Shown piece by piece: positions 7,829 through 17,934 of a stretch of DNA of 42,120 nucleotides (the first letter of the stretch is position 1; the number at the start of each line of letters is the position of its first letter). The DNA comes from Solirubrobacteraceae bacterium. GTDB taxonomy: Bacteria > Actinomycetota > Thermoleophilia > Solirubrobacterales > Solirubrobacteraceae. The stretch covers positions 1 to 42,120 of the forward strand of contig JAEMSV010000030.1 in assembly GCA_016462625.1 (NCBI GenBank), given 5' to 3'. Below the pieces are notes generated by a model. That model was not told the DNA's origin and did not search any database. It saw only the letters and a program-made list of their open reading frames with translations. The translations under genes were made by a program, and so were the position numbers.

Positions 7829-8866
7829 CTACGCGGCTGTCGCCACGATGCCGGTGCCGGCCGCCTTTCGTGCGGCCTTGTCGGCGTACAGCCGGTCATC
7901 GACCACGCGCAGCAGCTCGGTCCGGTCGTGGTCCACGGCGATCTGCAGCCAGCCACACGACGCGCCGATCGCGTAGTCGGGGCCGTCTTCGCCGAGCGCG
8001 AAGCGCGTGCGCTCGACGAGCATGGTGAGCCGCGCCTCGTCGGCGGAGATCAGGACGCAGAACTCGTCGCCGCCCAGCCGGTACGCGTCCCCGGTCTCCG
8101 CGGTCACCTCGCGAAGCCGCGCGCCGAGCCGCACCAGGAGCGCGTCGCCCGCGGGATGGCCGAAGGTGTCGTTGAACGCCTTGAAGCCGTCGAGGTCGAA
8201 CATCGCGAGGACCGTCGGCCGCGCATCTTGTCGTGCGAGCAGCGCGTCCAGGTCATCCATCAGGCGGCGACGGTTCCCGAGCCCGGTCAGCGGGTCCGTG
8301 AGCGAGTCGGCGTGGATCCGCTCCAGCGCGCCTTCGAGCAGATGCCGCAGCGCCGCGACGACGGCCGCGATCCCGATGAACGACGTGATCAGCATCAGCC
8401 ACACGGTCACCGGCCGCGCGGTCGTCGGTCCGTTTGCGACGGTCCAGGCGAGGACGAACGCGGTCTGGACGGCGAGGAGCACCGCGTAGCGCACGGGGAA
8501 GAAGAAGGCGGCGAACACCATCGCCCACATCAGGTAGATCTCGCCGCCGCTCGGGACGGTACCGGCGTTGTAGAGGCCCACACCGACGGCGATGTTCGTG
8601 CCCATCATCTCCAGCAGCCAGACCCACTCGGGCCAGCGCTCGGCGGTGAACCAGGACAGGACTCCGGCGATGAGCGAGATCGTCGGGATCACGAAGATCG
8701 TCGAGTGGCCCGCGATGGTGGGCGGCCGCGCCATGTCGTTCGGGAAGAACGCGGCGAAGTACGCGACGAGGCTCGCGCCGATGAACATGACGGCGTTGGC
8801 CCGCGCGCGCAGGCGCCGGTTGCGCAGAGGCGAGGCATCGAGGGTGCTGGGAGCGGAGATGCTCAC
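7829..8866 (-). CDS. Membrane-bound diguanylate cyclase (GGDEF)
   Basis: A 345-aa protein starting at GTG. About six hydrophobic segments fill residues 25-172, followed by a short linker and a GGDEF domain (DSLTDPLTGLGNRRRL, MFDLDGFKAFNDTFGHPAGD, RLGGDEFCVL). The active-site GGDEF is intact at 265-269, so it probably makes cyclic di-GMP from two GTP. The inhibitory I-site normally reads RxxD five residues before GGDEF; here the position reads AETG, so classic product inhibition is likely missing. The membrane part resembles sensor regions of unknown ligand. Transcribed alone; a 69-bp gap separates it from lipase copy 2. Confidence 0.9.
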   Translation of the reverse strand: MSISAPSTLDASPLRNRRLRARANAVMFIGASLVAYFAAFFPNDMARPPTIAGHSTIFVIPTISLIAGVLSWFTAERWPEWVWLLEMMGTNIAVGVGLYNAGTVPSGGEIYLMWAMVFAAFFFPVRYAVLLAVQTAFVLAWTVANGPTTARPVTVWLMLITSFIGIAAVVAALRHLLEGALERIHADSLTDPLTGLGNRRRLMDDLDALLARQDARPTVLAMFDLDGFKAFNDTFGHPAGDALLVRLGARLREVTAETGDAYRLGGDEFCVLISADEARLTMLVERTRFALGEDGPDYAIGASCGWLQIAVDHDRTELLRVVDDRLYADKAARKAAGTGIVATAA

Positions 8867-8935
8867 ACCGGCGATGTCGGTGCGCGCCGCCGAGATATTG
8901 AGCGGGTGTGTCTTGAATTCGGCGAGTGTTTCCGA

Positions 8936-10252
8936 TCAGCGGTAGGTCTTCGGGACGCGCAGCAGGAACCGCACGAGCTCCTGGAGCGACCGCGGCGCCG
9001 CGACGGTGCTGGTCGTCGTGCGGGTCTGGCAGCCGGTCGGGACCGGGGTGCGGCCCTCGAGCCGGTCCGACAGCCAGCCGATGGCCGCGAAGCCGCCGGT
9101 GATCGCGAGCGAGACGTGCTCGCTGACAGCGTCGCGGTCGTAGCGCACGGGCGTGCCTCCAGCGCAGTAGCGCGGGAGCAGCTCGTCGACCTCCCGGCTG
9201 CTCACGAGCTCGTCGTGGATCGCGTGGTAGACGTAGGTCGGCGACGCCGGCGCGACCGCCGGGGCGTGCTTGCCGAGCAGCGTGTCGGCCAGGACGGACT
9301 TGGCAACCGGATGCTCGAGCGGGCGCCCGAGCGTGGTGAGCTTGTTGATGTCGATGAGCGGATAGCGCGCGGCGACATCGCTGTTGCAGTGGCGTTTGGC
9401 GTAGGCCACGGCGCCGCGTCCGCGGGCGGTGAGGATCTCGTCGAGGAGCGTGGCGAGCTCGGGGTAGGCCTGCGACAGGCCGGTGATCGCGGAGATGCCG
9501 ATCCCGGAGAACACCGACCGGTTCACGTTGCGGAACGTGTCCGTCAGGCTGACCGGCAGGCCGCCCGCAGCAACGCCCGCGAACCGCAGCTCCGGCGCGT
9601 AGCCCGGCTGCAGCTCGTTCGCCCAGCCCGTCGCCAGCGCGCCGCCCGAGTAGCCCCACATGCCCAGCGGGGTCGCGCTGCCGCGGAGCCCGGCGGGGGA
9701 GAAAGCCAGCGTCGCGCGGACGCCGTCGAGCGTCGCCTGCCCCGCCTGGCGGCCAGCGGTGTACGCGGAGTTCGGTCCTTCGTAGTCCGGCACGGTGACC
9801 GCGTAGCCGCGCGCGAGCAGGCCGCTGATCAGGACCGTCTCGACCTGCGCGACGGGGTTCTGGATCGACGTGCCGCGCAGCAGCCCGTACGACGGTGCGC
9901 ACTGGGGCGCCGCGCTGTCCTCCGCGGGCTGGTAGCTGACGAGCGGGCGGTTGCCGCGGTTGGGTGCCTTGGCCAGCGGGACCAGCACCGTCGTGACTGT
10001 CGCCTGCGGAGCGCCCTTCGTGTCGGTCGTCCGGTACAGGAGCTGCCACGCGCTGCCCCGCAGCGAGTAGGCGCCGAACAGCGCCGCGCGCACGGGGCGG
10101 CTGCGCAGGACCGTGCCGGGGGCGGTGAGCTCGTAGCCCGGGTCGGGGCGGTAGAACGGGTCGTGCTGCGGCGGCGCCGGGCGCGCCTGCGCAGGGGCTG
10201 CGATCGTCGCGGCCAGTACCGCGATCGTCAGGGTTCGGGCGAGCCGCGTCAT
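8936..10252 (-). CDS. Secreted LIP-family lipase, copy 2, coupled to acyl-CoA ligase
   Basis: A 438-aa secreted alpha/beta-hydrolase. The signal peptide MTRLARTLTIAVLAATIAAP ends ...AQA. The nucleophile elbow is WGYSGGALATGW; candidate acid and base residues are in YHAIHDELVSS and VSEHVSLAI. Its ATG (10250-10252) overlaps the TGA of the upstream acyl-CoA ligase (ATGA), so translation is coupled. The pairing suggests that fatty acids released outside the cell by the lipase are activated inside by the ligase. It is a paralogue of the 5155-6378 lipase but carries a longer C-terminal tail (after WLSDRLEGRTPVPTGCQ). Confidence 0.9.
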   Translation of the reverse strand: MTRLARTLTIAVLAATIAAPAQARPAPPQHDPFYRPDPGYELTAPGTVLRSRPVRAALFGAYSLRGSAWQLLYRTTDTKGAPQATVTTVLVPLAKAPNRGNRPLVSYQPAEDSAAPQCAPSYGLLRGTSIQNPVAQVETVLISGLLARGYAVTVPDYEGPNSAYTAGRQAGQATLDGVRATLAFSPAGLRGSATPLGMWGYSGGALATGWANELQPGYAPELRFAGVAAGGLPVSLTDTFRNVNRSVFSGIGISAITGLSQAYPELATLLDEILTARGRGAVAYAKRHCNSDVAARYPLIDINKLTTLGRPLEHPVAKSVLADTLLGKHAPAVAPASPTYVYHAIHDELVSSREVDELLPRYCAGGTPVRYDRDAVSEHVSLAITGGFAAIGWLSDRLEGRTPVPTGCQTRTTTSTVAAPRSLQELVRFLLRVPKTYR

Positions 10253-11832
10253 GAGCGTCCCTCCAGTTCGCGCTTCAGGACCTTGCCGGTGGGGTTTCGG
10301 GGCAGCTCGTCGAGGAAGGTGACGTCGCGCGGCACCTTGTAGCGGGCCAGAGTGCCGCGGACGTGGGCGCGCACGGCGTCGGCATCGAGCTGCGCGCCCG
10401 CCACCGGGACGACGAAGGCGCGCAGTCGCTGGCCGTAGTCCTCGTCGGTGACCCCGATTACTGCCACCTCGGCGACGCGGGGGTGACGTTCCAGGAGCCG
10501 CTCGACCTCGCCGGGGTACACGTTCTCGCCGCCCGAGACGATCATCTCGTCGTCGCGACCCTCGACGAACAGCCGGCCGTCGGCATCGAGGTGGCCGAGG
10601 TCGCCGCTGGAGAGCAGGCCGCCGATGTTCTCCTTGGCGCCGCCGCCGCTGTAGCCGTCGCTGCGGAGGTCCGAGCCGACGAAGATGCGGCCCGTCGCGC
10701 CGTGCGGAACCTCGTTGCCGGCGTCGTCGAGGATCCGGACGATCGTGCCCTCGAGTGGGGTGCCGGCGGTGCCCGCGGCGGCGCGCAGGTCGGCCGGGCC
10801 CGCGCAGGTCGCCAGCGCGACCTCCGTTGAGCCGTAGATGTTGTAGACGACCTCCCCGAGCGCATCCATCGCGCGCTCGGCCAGCCCCGCGGGGATCGCC
10901 GAGCCTCCGAGCGGGATCGCGCGCAGGCTCGACGTGTCGTGTGCGGCGAGCGTCGCCGGGTCCAGCTGCATGATCCGCTGGAGCATCACGGGCACCATCG
11001 GGGCGCTCGCCGCGCCGTGCGCGGCGATCAGCGCGAGCGTCGCCTCCGGATCGAACCGCCGGCGCATCGCGACCGTCGCCCCCAGGATCAGCGCGAGGTT
11101 CAGGTGCAGGAAGCCCCAGCCGTGGAACATCGGCGCGGGGATGACGTGGGTCTCCGAGCCGCGCAGTGGGATGCGGTCGAGCAGCGCGATCAAGGGACCC
11201 AGCGGCGTCGAGCCCGGGCGGCGGACGCCCTTCGGCGTCCCAGTCGTGCCGGAGCTGAGGATCACGGTGCGCCCGGGGGACGCGGGCGGGCGCGGCGCGA
11301 TGTCGGTCGCGCCGGCGGCGAGCCGCTCCAGCGTGGGCGCCGGGGGCGTGCCGTCGTGCCACCCGATCAGCCGCTTGGCTTCGATCGCCTCGCCCGAGAG
11401 CAGCGTGTGGAACTCCTCGTCGTAGATGAGCATCGATGGCTGCTCGCGCTCGAGCACGCCGTGCAGCTGCGGGCCCGCGAAGTCGGTGTTCAGCAGGAGG
11501 GTCGTTGCTCCGACCTTCGAGCTGGCGAGCATGCCCTCGACGAACCCGCGGTGGTTGCGGCACATCAGCCCGACCCGGGAGCCCGCGCGCACGCCGGCCT
11601 CGGCCAGTCCAAACGCGATCGCGTTCGTCCGGTGCTGGACCTCGCCGAAGGTCAGCGTCCCCAGTTCGTCGACGACGAACGGTTGATCCGGGCGGGTCGC
11701 GGCCTGCGCGGTCAGGCAGGCCGCCGGGGTGCGGTCCCAGGTCCGCAGGGCTCGGGCGAAGCGCATGAGATGAGCAGGGCGGGCCGCGCCGGTACGCGTG
11801 AGGACCCGCGCACCGGCGGTCAGTTGGGACAT
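10249..11832 (-). CDS. Acyl-CoA synthetase / AMP-dependent ligase (FadD-like)
   Basis: A 527-aa member of the ANL superfamily, predicted to adenylate a carboxylic (probably fatty) acid and transfer it to CoA. Motifs in order: the phosphate loop SSGTTGTPKGVRRP, YNIYGSTEVALA, GDLGHLDADGRLFVEGRDDE, SGGENVYPGEVE, and the C-terminal catalytic lysine in NPTGKVLKREL. ATG 11830-11832 is the start that removes a low-quality upstream extension. It heads an operon with lipase copy 2 and is divergent from a PucR-type regulator. A 17-bp palindrome in the gap is a likely operator for both. Confidence 0.9.
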   Translation of the reverse strand: MSQLTAGARVLTRTGAARPAHLMRFARALRTWDRTPAACLTAQAATRPDQPFVVDELGTLTFGEVQHRTNAIAFGLAEAGVRAGSRVGLMCRNHRGFVEGMLASSKVGATTLLLNTDFAGPQLHGVLEREQPSMLIYDEEFHTLLSGEAIEAKRLIGWHDGTPPAPTLERLAAGATDIAPRPPASPGRTVILSSGTTGTPKGVRRPGSTPLGPLIALLDRIPLRGSETHVIPAPMFHGWGFLHLNLALILGATVAMRRRFDPEATLALIAAHGAASAPMVPVMLQRIMQLDPATLAAHDTSSLRAIPLGGSAIPAGLAERAMDALGEVVYNIYGSTEVALATCAGPADLRAAAGTAGTPLEGTIVRILDDAGNEVPHGATGRIFVGSDLRSDGYSGGGAKENIGGLLSSGDLGHLDADGRLFVEGRDDEMIVSGGENVYPGEVERLLERHPRVAEVAVIGVTDEDYGQRLRAFVVPVAGAQLDADAVRAHVRGTLARYKVPRDVTFLDELPRNPTGKVLKRELEGRS

Positions 11833-11898
11833 GGGCCTGATGCTCTGCGAGCACGGTGCGTTCGCCAACGGAGCGCGGCCAATGCTCCGGTTGTCGGT

Positions 11899-11915
11899 AT
11901 TGGAGATTCTCCAAT
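11899..11915. promoter_or_regulatory. 17-bp perfect palindrome, candidate PucR operator
   Basis: ATTGGAGA-T-TCTCCAAT: two 8-bp arms around one base, in the gap between the divergent ligase-lipase operon and the regulator gene. It lies just upstream of TATGGT (11927-11932), the candidate -10 of the regulator, so a bound protein would cover the -35 region. Confidence 0.6.
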
Positions 11916-11926
11916 GGTCCGGGCGG

Positions 11927-11932
11927 TATGGT
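11927..11932 (+). promoter_or_regulatory. Candidate -10 (TATGGT) of the PucR gene
   Basis: TATGGT ends nine bases before the ATG at 11942. GGAGG abuts the start codon and is too close to act as a Shine-Dalgarno sequence, so a leaderless message is likely. Confidence 0.4.
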
Positions 11933-11941
11933 CGGCGGAGG

Positions 11942-13084
11942 ATGGGAGCGACGGACACCCGGCTCGATGCGCTGGCGGTGCTGATCCTCGACGAGTACAT
12001 GGAGGAGCTCGTCGGGCGGATCGTCACCCGCGTGCACGCGTTCGGAGGCGGCTATGCCGACATCCCCTCCGAGGACCTCGCGGCGATGGCGGACGTCCTG
12101 GCCCACTCGGCCATCCGCGCGCTGGCCGAGCAGCGCGGCCCCACCGAGGACGAGCTGGCGCAGGCCGCCTACCTCGGCGAGCGGCGCGCGCGGCAGGGGG
12201 TGCCGCTCGAGGACGTGCTGCGCGGCATCGGCGTCGGCGCGCGCGAGGCGCTCGACCTCATGCGCGACATCGCCGCCCGCGCGGGGATCGACGCCGGCAC
12301 GATGATCGCGATCACCGTCGCCCTGTGGGACTGGCTCGACGCGGCGTCCCTGGAGATCACCCAGGCGCATCGCCGGGTCGAGCTCGCGCATGCGCGGCGC
12401 GACCAGCAGCAGCGCGTGAGCTTCGTCCATGGCCTCGTCACCGGCACGCTCGGCCCGCACCGGATCGATCAGGCTGCGGCGGCCTTCGGGCTCGACCCCG
12501 CCGCGCCGCACGTCGTGGTCGCGCTCCGCCCGTCGGCCGAGCACCCCGCCGAGGAGCTCGAGCGGCTGCTGCTGCCGTCGACGTGGTCGGTCGGGATGGC
12601 GGCGATGGTGGGCGAGGATCTCGTCGCCGTGCTGGCCGAGCCGCCGTCCGATGACCTGCCCGTGGCGGTGGGCGTCGGCCCCGCGGTCCCGCTCAGCGCG
12701 CTGTCGCGCTCCTTCCGCGACGCCGGGCGCGCGCTGGAGACGGCCGTCGCGTTCGATCTCGTGGGCAGTCACCGCCTCGACGACCTGGTGCTGCGCGCCG
12801 TCGTCCTGGGTGAGGACCGTCTCGGCGACATCCTCGTGCAGCGGTACGTGACCCCGGTGCACGAGCTCGGCCCGTTCGGCGAGGACCTGCTGCTGTCGCT
12901 CCGCACCTTCATGGCGCACGACCTCAACGTCGAGGCGGCCGCGCGTGCCCTCTTCGTGCACCCCAACACGCTGCGCCACCGGCTCGGCCGCTTCGAGGAG
13001 ACGACGGGCGCGAACCTCCGCAGTGCTGAGCACCTCGCCGAGGTCTGGTGGGCGCTCGCCCGCGACGAGCGCGCCACGACGTAA
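11942..13084 (+). CDS. PucR/CdaR-type transcriptional regulator
   Basis: A 380-aa regulator. The N-terminal half (residues 1-150, LDALAVLILDEYMEELVGRI... to EITQAHRRVELA) is helical and resembles the RsbRD-like N-terminal domain. A middle region (about 165-300) matches the degenerate GGDEF-like domain of CdaR proteins. The C-terminal helix-turn-helix (DLNVEAAARALFVHPNTLRHRLGRFEETTG) is the PucR HTH_30 domain. It is divergent from the acyl-CoA ligase and lipase, and upstream of a secreted hydrolase, so it probably controls some of them. The inducer is unknown. The ATG at 11942 gives the earliest well-supported start. Confidence 0.88.
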   Translation: MGATDTRLDALAVLILDEYMEELVGRIVTRVHAFGGGYADIPSEDLAAMADVLAHSAIRALAEQRGPTEDELAQAAYLGERRARQGVPLEDVLRGIGVGAREALDLMRDIAARAGIDAGTMIAITVALWDWLDAASLEITQAHRRVELAHARRDQQQRVSFVHGLVTGTLGPHRIDQAAAAFGLDPAAPHVVVALRPSAEHPAEELERLLLPSTWSVGMAAMVGEDLVAVLAEPPSDDLPVAVGVGPAVPLSALSRSFRDAGRALETAVAFDLVGSHRLDDLVLRAVVLGEDRLGDILVQRYVTPVHELGPFGEDLLLSLRTFMAHDLNVEAAARALFVHPNTLRHRLGRFEETTGANLRSAEHLAEVWWALARDERATT

Positions 13085-13110
13085 CGGCACCAACGCGGGC
13101 CGCCGGGACG

Positions 13111-13122
13111 TTGGAGTTCCCA
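13111..13122. promoter_or_regulatory. Degenerate copy of the 17-bp operator
   Basis: TTGGAGTTCCCA resembles the core of the 11899-11915 palindrome (TTGGAGATTCTCCAA) with two bases missing and partial symmetry. It lies upstream of the CocE-type gene, ahead of TACGGT at 13148-13153. It could place that gene in the same regulon. Confidence 0.3.
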
Positions 13123-13199
13123 CGACGGCGTTCAGCCAGGCGCTCGGTACGGTCGATCCAGGCCGGGCAGGACCGGCCGGGGAGACAGGGAGAGATGGG

Positions 13200-15272
13200 A
13201 TGACGCACGTCCGAGGGCGCACGCTCGCGCTGCTGGGAACGCTGGTCGCTGCGCTGGTCTGCGCTGCGCCGGCGCACGCCGCGTACGACCGGCCGGCCAC
13301 GTTCGGCCTGGGCAAGGACACCGACCGGACCGTCGTGATGTCCGACGGCGTGAAGCTGAAGGCCGACGTGTACTTCCCGACCGATCGCGCGACCGGGCGT
13401 CGGGCGGCCGGGACCTTCCCGGTCCTGCTCCAGCAGACCGTCTACGGCAAGAACCTCGTCCAGGTCGCGGGCAACCTCGGCCGGGAGAACACCGGGTACC
13501 TCGCGCCGCTGGGCAAGGTGCTCGACCCGCTCATCGGCAAGGCGACGGGCGACCTCGCCGACACGGACGTGCCGTACCTCGTCGGCCGCGGCTACATCGT
13601 CGTGATCTCCGACATCCGCGGCACCGGGCAATCCGGTGGCGTCTGGGCGCTGCTGCAGCACAAGGAGGCACAGGACGGGGTGGAGCTCGTCGACTGGGCG
13701 GCGAAGCTGCCCGGCGCGAACGGCCGCGTCGGCCTGTGGGGCGTCTCCTACATGGGCATGGTCTCGTACGCGACGGCCGCGGCGGCGCCGAAGGGCGCGG
13801 TCGACGCGATCTTCCCGATCGTCGCCGACAACAGCCTGTACCGCGAGCTGTTCGCGCAGGGCGGCATCCCGAACGTCCTATTCGACTACACGATCGGCCT
13901 CACCGCCATCCCGGCGCTGACGTTCCTCAACCCCGCGCTCGGGCCGCTGCTCCAGCTCGGCCTGAACAAGAACATGCGCGCGTTCACCGAGGGGCTGCGG
14001 ACCTTCGTGCCGACCGTCGCGACGCACCAGAAGACGTTCGGCTCGTTCATCGCGCCGCTGGTCAACGGGGCGAACCTGAACCGCGAGACGGCGTACGACC
14101 AGGACTTCTGGCAGTCGCGCAGCGCCATCGGCCAGTTGCGCCGGATCGTCGAGAACGACATCCCCGTGTACGCCGTCGGCGCGTGGAAGGACCTCTTCCA
14201 GCGCGGCGCGCTCATGAACTACTCCGGGCTGCAGAACCTCGCCGCCGGCCGCTCGGTCGACGCGCCGATGCTGCCCGGCCAGGCCGCGAGCCCGCGCTAC
14301 CAGCTGCTCATGGGGCCATGGACGCATACGACGATGAGCGTGAAGGCGATCCAGCCCGTGATGCTCGAATGGTTCGACAACCACCTCAAGGGCATCGCCA
14401 CGCCCATGGTGAGCGAGCCGAACCCGCTGCACCTCATCCAGATGCACGCGGGAGACCGGTGGCACGACGCGAAGACGTGGCCGCTGCGCGGCGGCGAGGC
14501 GACGAAGCTCTACCTCGATCCCGCGCGCACGCTCACGGCCACGGCGCCGGCCCGGACGACCGGCTCCGAGCGGCTGGACTGGACACCCGTCTCGAGCCCG
14601 TGCTCGCTGCAGACCAACCAGTTCTGGGCGGGCACGCCGGAGCTCCTGAGCAATCTGCTGCTGGGCGGGAAGCCGATCCCGTGCCTGGGCACCGGGAGCA
14701 CGGACGACAGCGACTTCGCCAAGAACGGCCTGCGCTACACCTCGGAGCCCTTCGCGGAGGACCAGGTGCTGGCGGGCCCGATCAACGCGTCGCTGCAGGT
14801 CTCGCTGTCGGCGCTGCCGCTGACCGACCCGAACGACATGGAGCTCGTCGCGACGGTGCAGATGCTGTCGCCGGACGGGCGGCGCTCGCAGCCTCTGACC
14901 TCCGGCGCGCTGCTCGGGTCGCATCGCGCCCTCGATCCGCAGCGCACGTGGTACGCCGACAACGGCGAGCCGCTGCAGCCCTACCACCCGTACACGAAGG
15001 CGGCGCAGCAGCGGGTCCCGAAGGCTCCGTCCGGGCGGCCCGGCCCGGCCGGCCGGTACGACGTGGAGGTCAACCCGATCTTCGCGCGGATCCCGGCAGG
15101 CTGGCGGCTGCGGCTGACGATCACCAGCGCGGTCACGCCGAACCTGCTGCCGTCGCTCGCGCAGATGCCGACGCTCGTGGGCGGGATCTACCACGTGCAG
15201 ACCAACGGCGCGACGCCGTCGTTCCTCAATGCCCCGCTTTTCCCGGCACGCGAGTTCGCGCTGCGGCCGTGA
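13200..15272 (+). CDS. Secreted CocE/NonD family hydrolase (X-Pro dipeptidyl-peptidase S15 fold)
   Basis: A 690-aa exported protein. The signal peptide ends ...APAHA near residue 27. The S15 catalytic domain follows, with TVVMSDGVKLKADVYFP, YIVVISDIRGTGQSGG and the nucleophile elbow GVSYMG (Ser183). Later come MGPWTH, which supplies the usual catalytic histidine, and the C-terminal jelly-roll domain typical of CocE and X-Pro peptidases. It probably hydrolyses esters or amides outside the cell; the substrate cannot be read from the sequence. ATG 13200 has GGGAGAG just upstream. It follows the PucR gene on the same strand by 115 bp and is a plausible regulatory target. Confidence 0.87.
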   Translation: MTHVRGRTLALLGTLVAALVCAAPAHAAYDRPATFGLGKDTDRTVVMSDGVKLKADVYFPTDRATGRRAAGTFPVLLQQTVYGKNLVQVAGNLGRENTGYLAPLGKVLDPLIGKATGDLADTDVPYLVGRGYIVVISDIRGTGQSGGVWALLQHKEAQDGVELVDWAAKLPGANGRVGLWGVSYMGMVSYATAAAAPKGAVDAIFPIVADNSLYRELFAQGGIPNVLFDYTIGLTAIPALTFLNPALGPLLQLGLNKNMRAFTEGLRTFVPTVATHQKTFGSFIAPLVNGANLNRETAYDQDFWQSRSAIGQLRRIVENDIPVYAVGAWKDLFQRGALMNYSGLQNLAAGRSVDAPMLPGQAASPRYQLLMGPWTHTTMSVKAIQPVMLEWFDNHLKGIATPMVSEPNPLHLIQMHAGDRWHDAKTWPLRGGEATKLYLDPARTLTATAPARTTGSERLDWTPVSSPCSLQTNQFWAGTPELLSNLLLGGKPIPCLGTGSTDDSDFAKNGLRYTSEPFAEDQVLAGPINASLQVSLSALPLTDPNDMELVATVQMLSPDGRRSQPLTSGALLGSHRALDPQRTWYADNGEPLQPYHPYTKAAQQRVPKAPSGRPGPAGRYDVEVNPIFARIPAGWRLRLTITSAVTPNLLPSLAQMPTLVGGIYHVQTNGATPSFLNAPLFPAREFALRP

Positions 15273-15358
15273 CCGGGGCATAACCCCCAGGCGTCCGGGG
15301 TACGGCTCCCTCAACCCGGCGTCCCCAGACGCCGGCGTCGGGTCGAGGGAGGAGCCGC
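15273..15358. promoter_or_regulatory. Gap with repeated GGCGTC/GACGCC motifs before the ABC operon
   Basis: A hairpin CCGGCGTC-CCCA-GACGCCGG spans 15316-15335. Its right arm overlaps a 12-bp perfect palindrome GACGCCGGCGTC (15328-15339), so the two structures exclude each other. A further GGCGTCC lies near 15290. The region ends in GAGGGAGGAG, the ribosome site of the ATPase gene. It may combine a terminator for the hydrolase gene with an operator for the importer operon. Confidence 0.45.
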
Positions 15359-16578
<1,220 letters not shown>

Positions 16579-16582
<4 letters not shown>

Positions 16583-17928
16583 GCACCCACCGAAGGACCC
16601 TGACCACAGCCATCGCCGTCGTCGGCATGGCGGCGGCGCTCGTCGCGGGCTGCGGCGACGACGACGACTCGGGCGACAGCGCGAGTCAGTCCGGCACGTC
16701 GACCGCAGCGGCCGGCTCGGATTCCGTCAAGGGCAACGTCGCGGTCGTCGGCGTCTGGACCGGCGACGAGCAGAAGTCCTTCCAGGCCGTGCTCGACGCG
16801 TTCGAGGAGCGCTACCCGAACGTGAAGGTGAAGTACACGGCCGGCGGCGACAACACGCCGACCGTGCTGAGCACCGCGGTCGAGGGCGGCAACCCGCCCG
16901 ACGTCGCGGCGGTCGCGCAGCCCGGCCTCGTCAAGGACTTCCAGCGCAAGAAGGCGCTGAAGCCGATCGGGTTCGCCCGGGCGACGCTCGTGCAGCAGTA
17001 CCCGGACGACATCGTGAAGCTCGGCACGATCCAGAAGGACATCTACAGCTACGTCTTCAAGGCGGCGAACAAGTCGACGGTCTGGTTCAACGTGCCGACC
17101 TTCGAGACCGCCGGCGTGCAGCCGCCGAAGGACTGGGACGGGTTCCTGGAGAACGCGAAGACGATCCAGGCGTCCGGCACCCCGGCGTACTCGATCGGCG
17201 GCGCCGACGGATGGACGCTCACCGACCTGTTCGAGAACATCTACCTGCGCCAGGCCGGTCCCGAGAAGTACGACCAGCTGACGACCCACGACATCCCGTG
17301 GACGGATCCGTCGGTCAAGCAGGCGCTGACCACGATGGGCGACGTCCTCGGCGACACGAAGAACATCAAGGGTGGGACGTCGGGCGCGCTGGAGACCGAG
17401 TTCCCCTCGTCGGTCGAGGCCGTGTTCAGCGATCCGGCGAAGGCCGCGCAGGTGATCGAGGGCGACTTCGTCCCTGGCGTCGTGGCGGAGCAGAACAAGC
17501 TCGAGCCGAAGACGGGGTACGACGTGTTCCCGTTCCCGGCGATCAACGACTCGACGAACGCCGTGGTCGGCGGCGGCGACTCGATCATCATGTTCAAGGA
17601 CACGCCCGCGTCCCAGGCACTCGTCGGGTTCCTCGCCACGAAGGAGGCCCACGAGGTGTGGGCCAAGCGCGGAGGGTTCTCGTCGGCCAACAAGGACGTC
17701 GACCCGTCGGTCTACCCGGATGACATCACCCGGACGACCGCGACGGCGATCGCGAAGGCGGACCCGTTCCGCTTCGACATGTCCGACCTCGCGCCGGTCG
17801 ACTTCGGCGGCACGCCGGGCCAGGGCGAGTGGAAGATCCTGCAGGACTTCCTCGAGAACCCGGACGACGTCGACGGCACCGCGAGCAAGCTCGAGGCGTC
17901 CGCCAAGAAGGCCTACGGCGCGCAGTAG
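16579..17928 (+). CDS. Extracellular sugar-binding lipoprotein (AglE-like)
   Basis: A 449-aa solute-binding protein. The lipobox LVAGC places the lipidated cysteine at residue 25, followed by an acidic/serine linker (GDDDDSGDSASQSGTS). Domain features of cluster-B sugar binders follow: AFEERYPNVKVKYTAGG, NPPDVAAVAQPGLV, TVWFNVPTFETAGVQPPKDWDGF and a C-terminal GEWKILQDFLENPDDV. The segment GGADGWTLTDLFENIYLRQAGPEKY resembles alpha-glucoside binders of the AglE type. GTG 16579 overlaps the previous stop and has AGGAGGAG upstream. Confidence 0.9.
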
Positions 17929-17934
17929 GCGGCT

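Noticed and set aside
8936..13321. A 1461-codon open frame on the minus strand
   Set aside because: Only its 3' part (8936-10252) is the lipase gene. The rest is the antisense or alternate frame of the ligase, PucR and hydrolase genes, with Arg/Pro/Ala-rich nonsense. This is a normal effect of very high GC.
13878..15314. A 478-codon antisense frame over the CocE-type hydrolase
   Set aside because: Low-complexity Arg/Ala/Leu-rich translation with no domain; the sense frame has a signal peptide and complete catalytic motifs.
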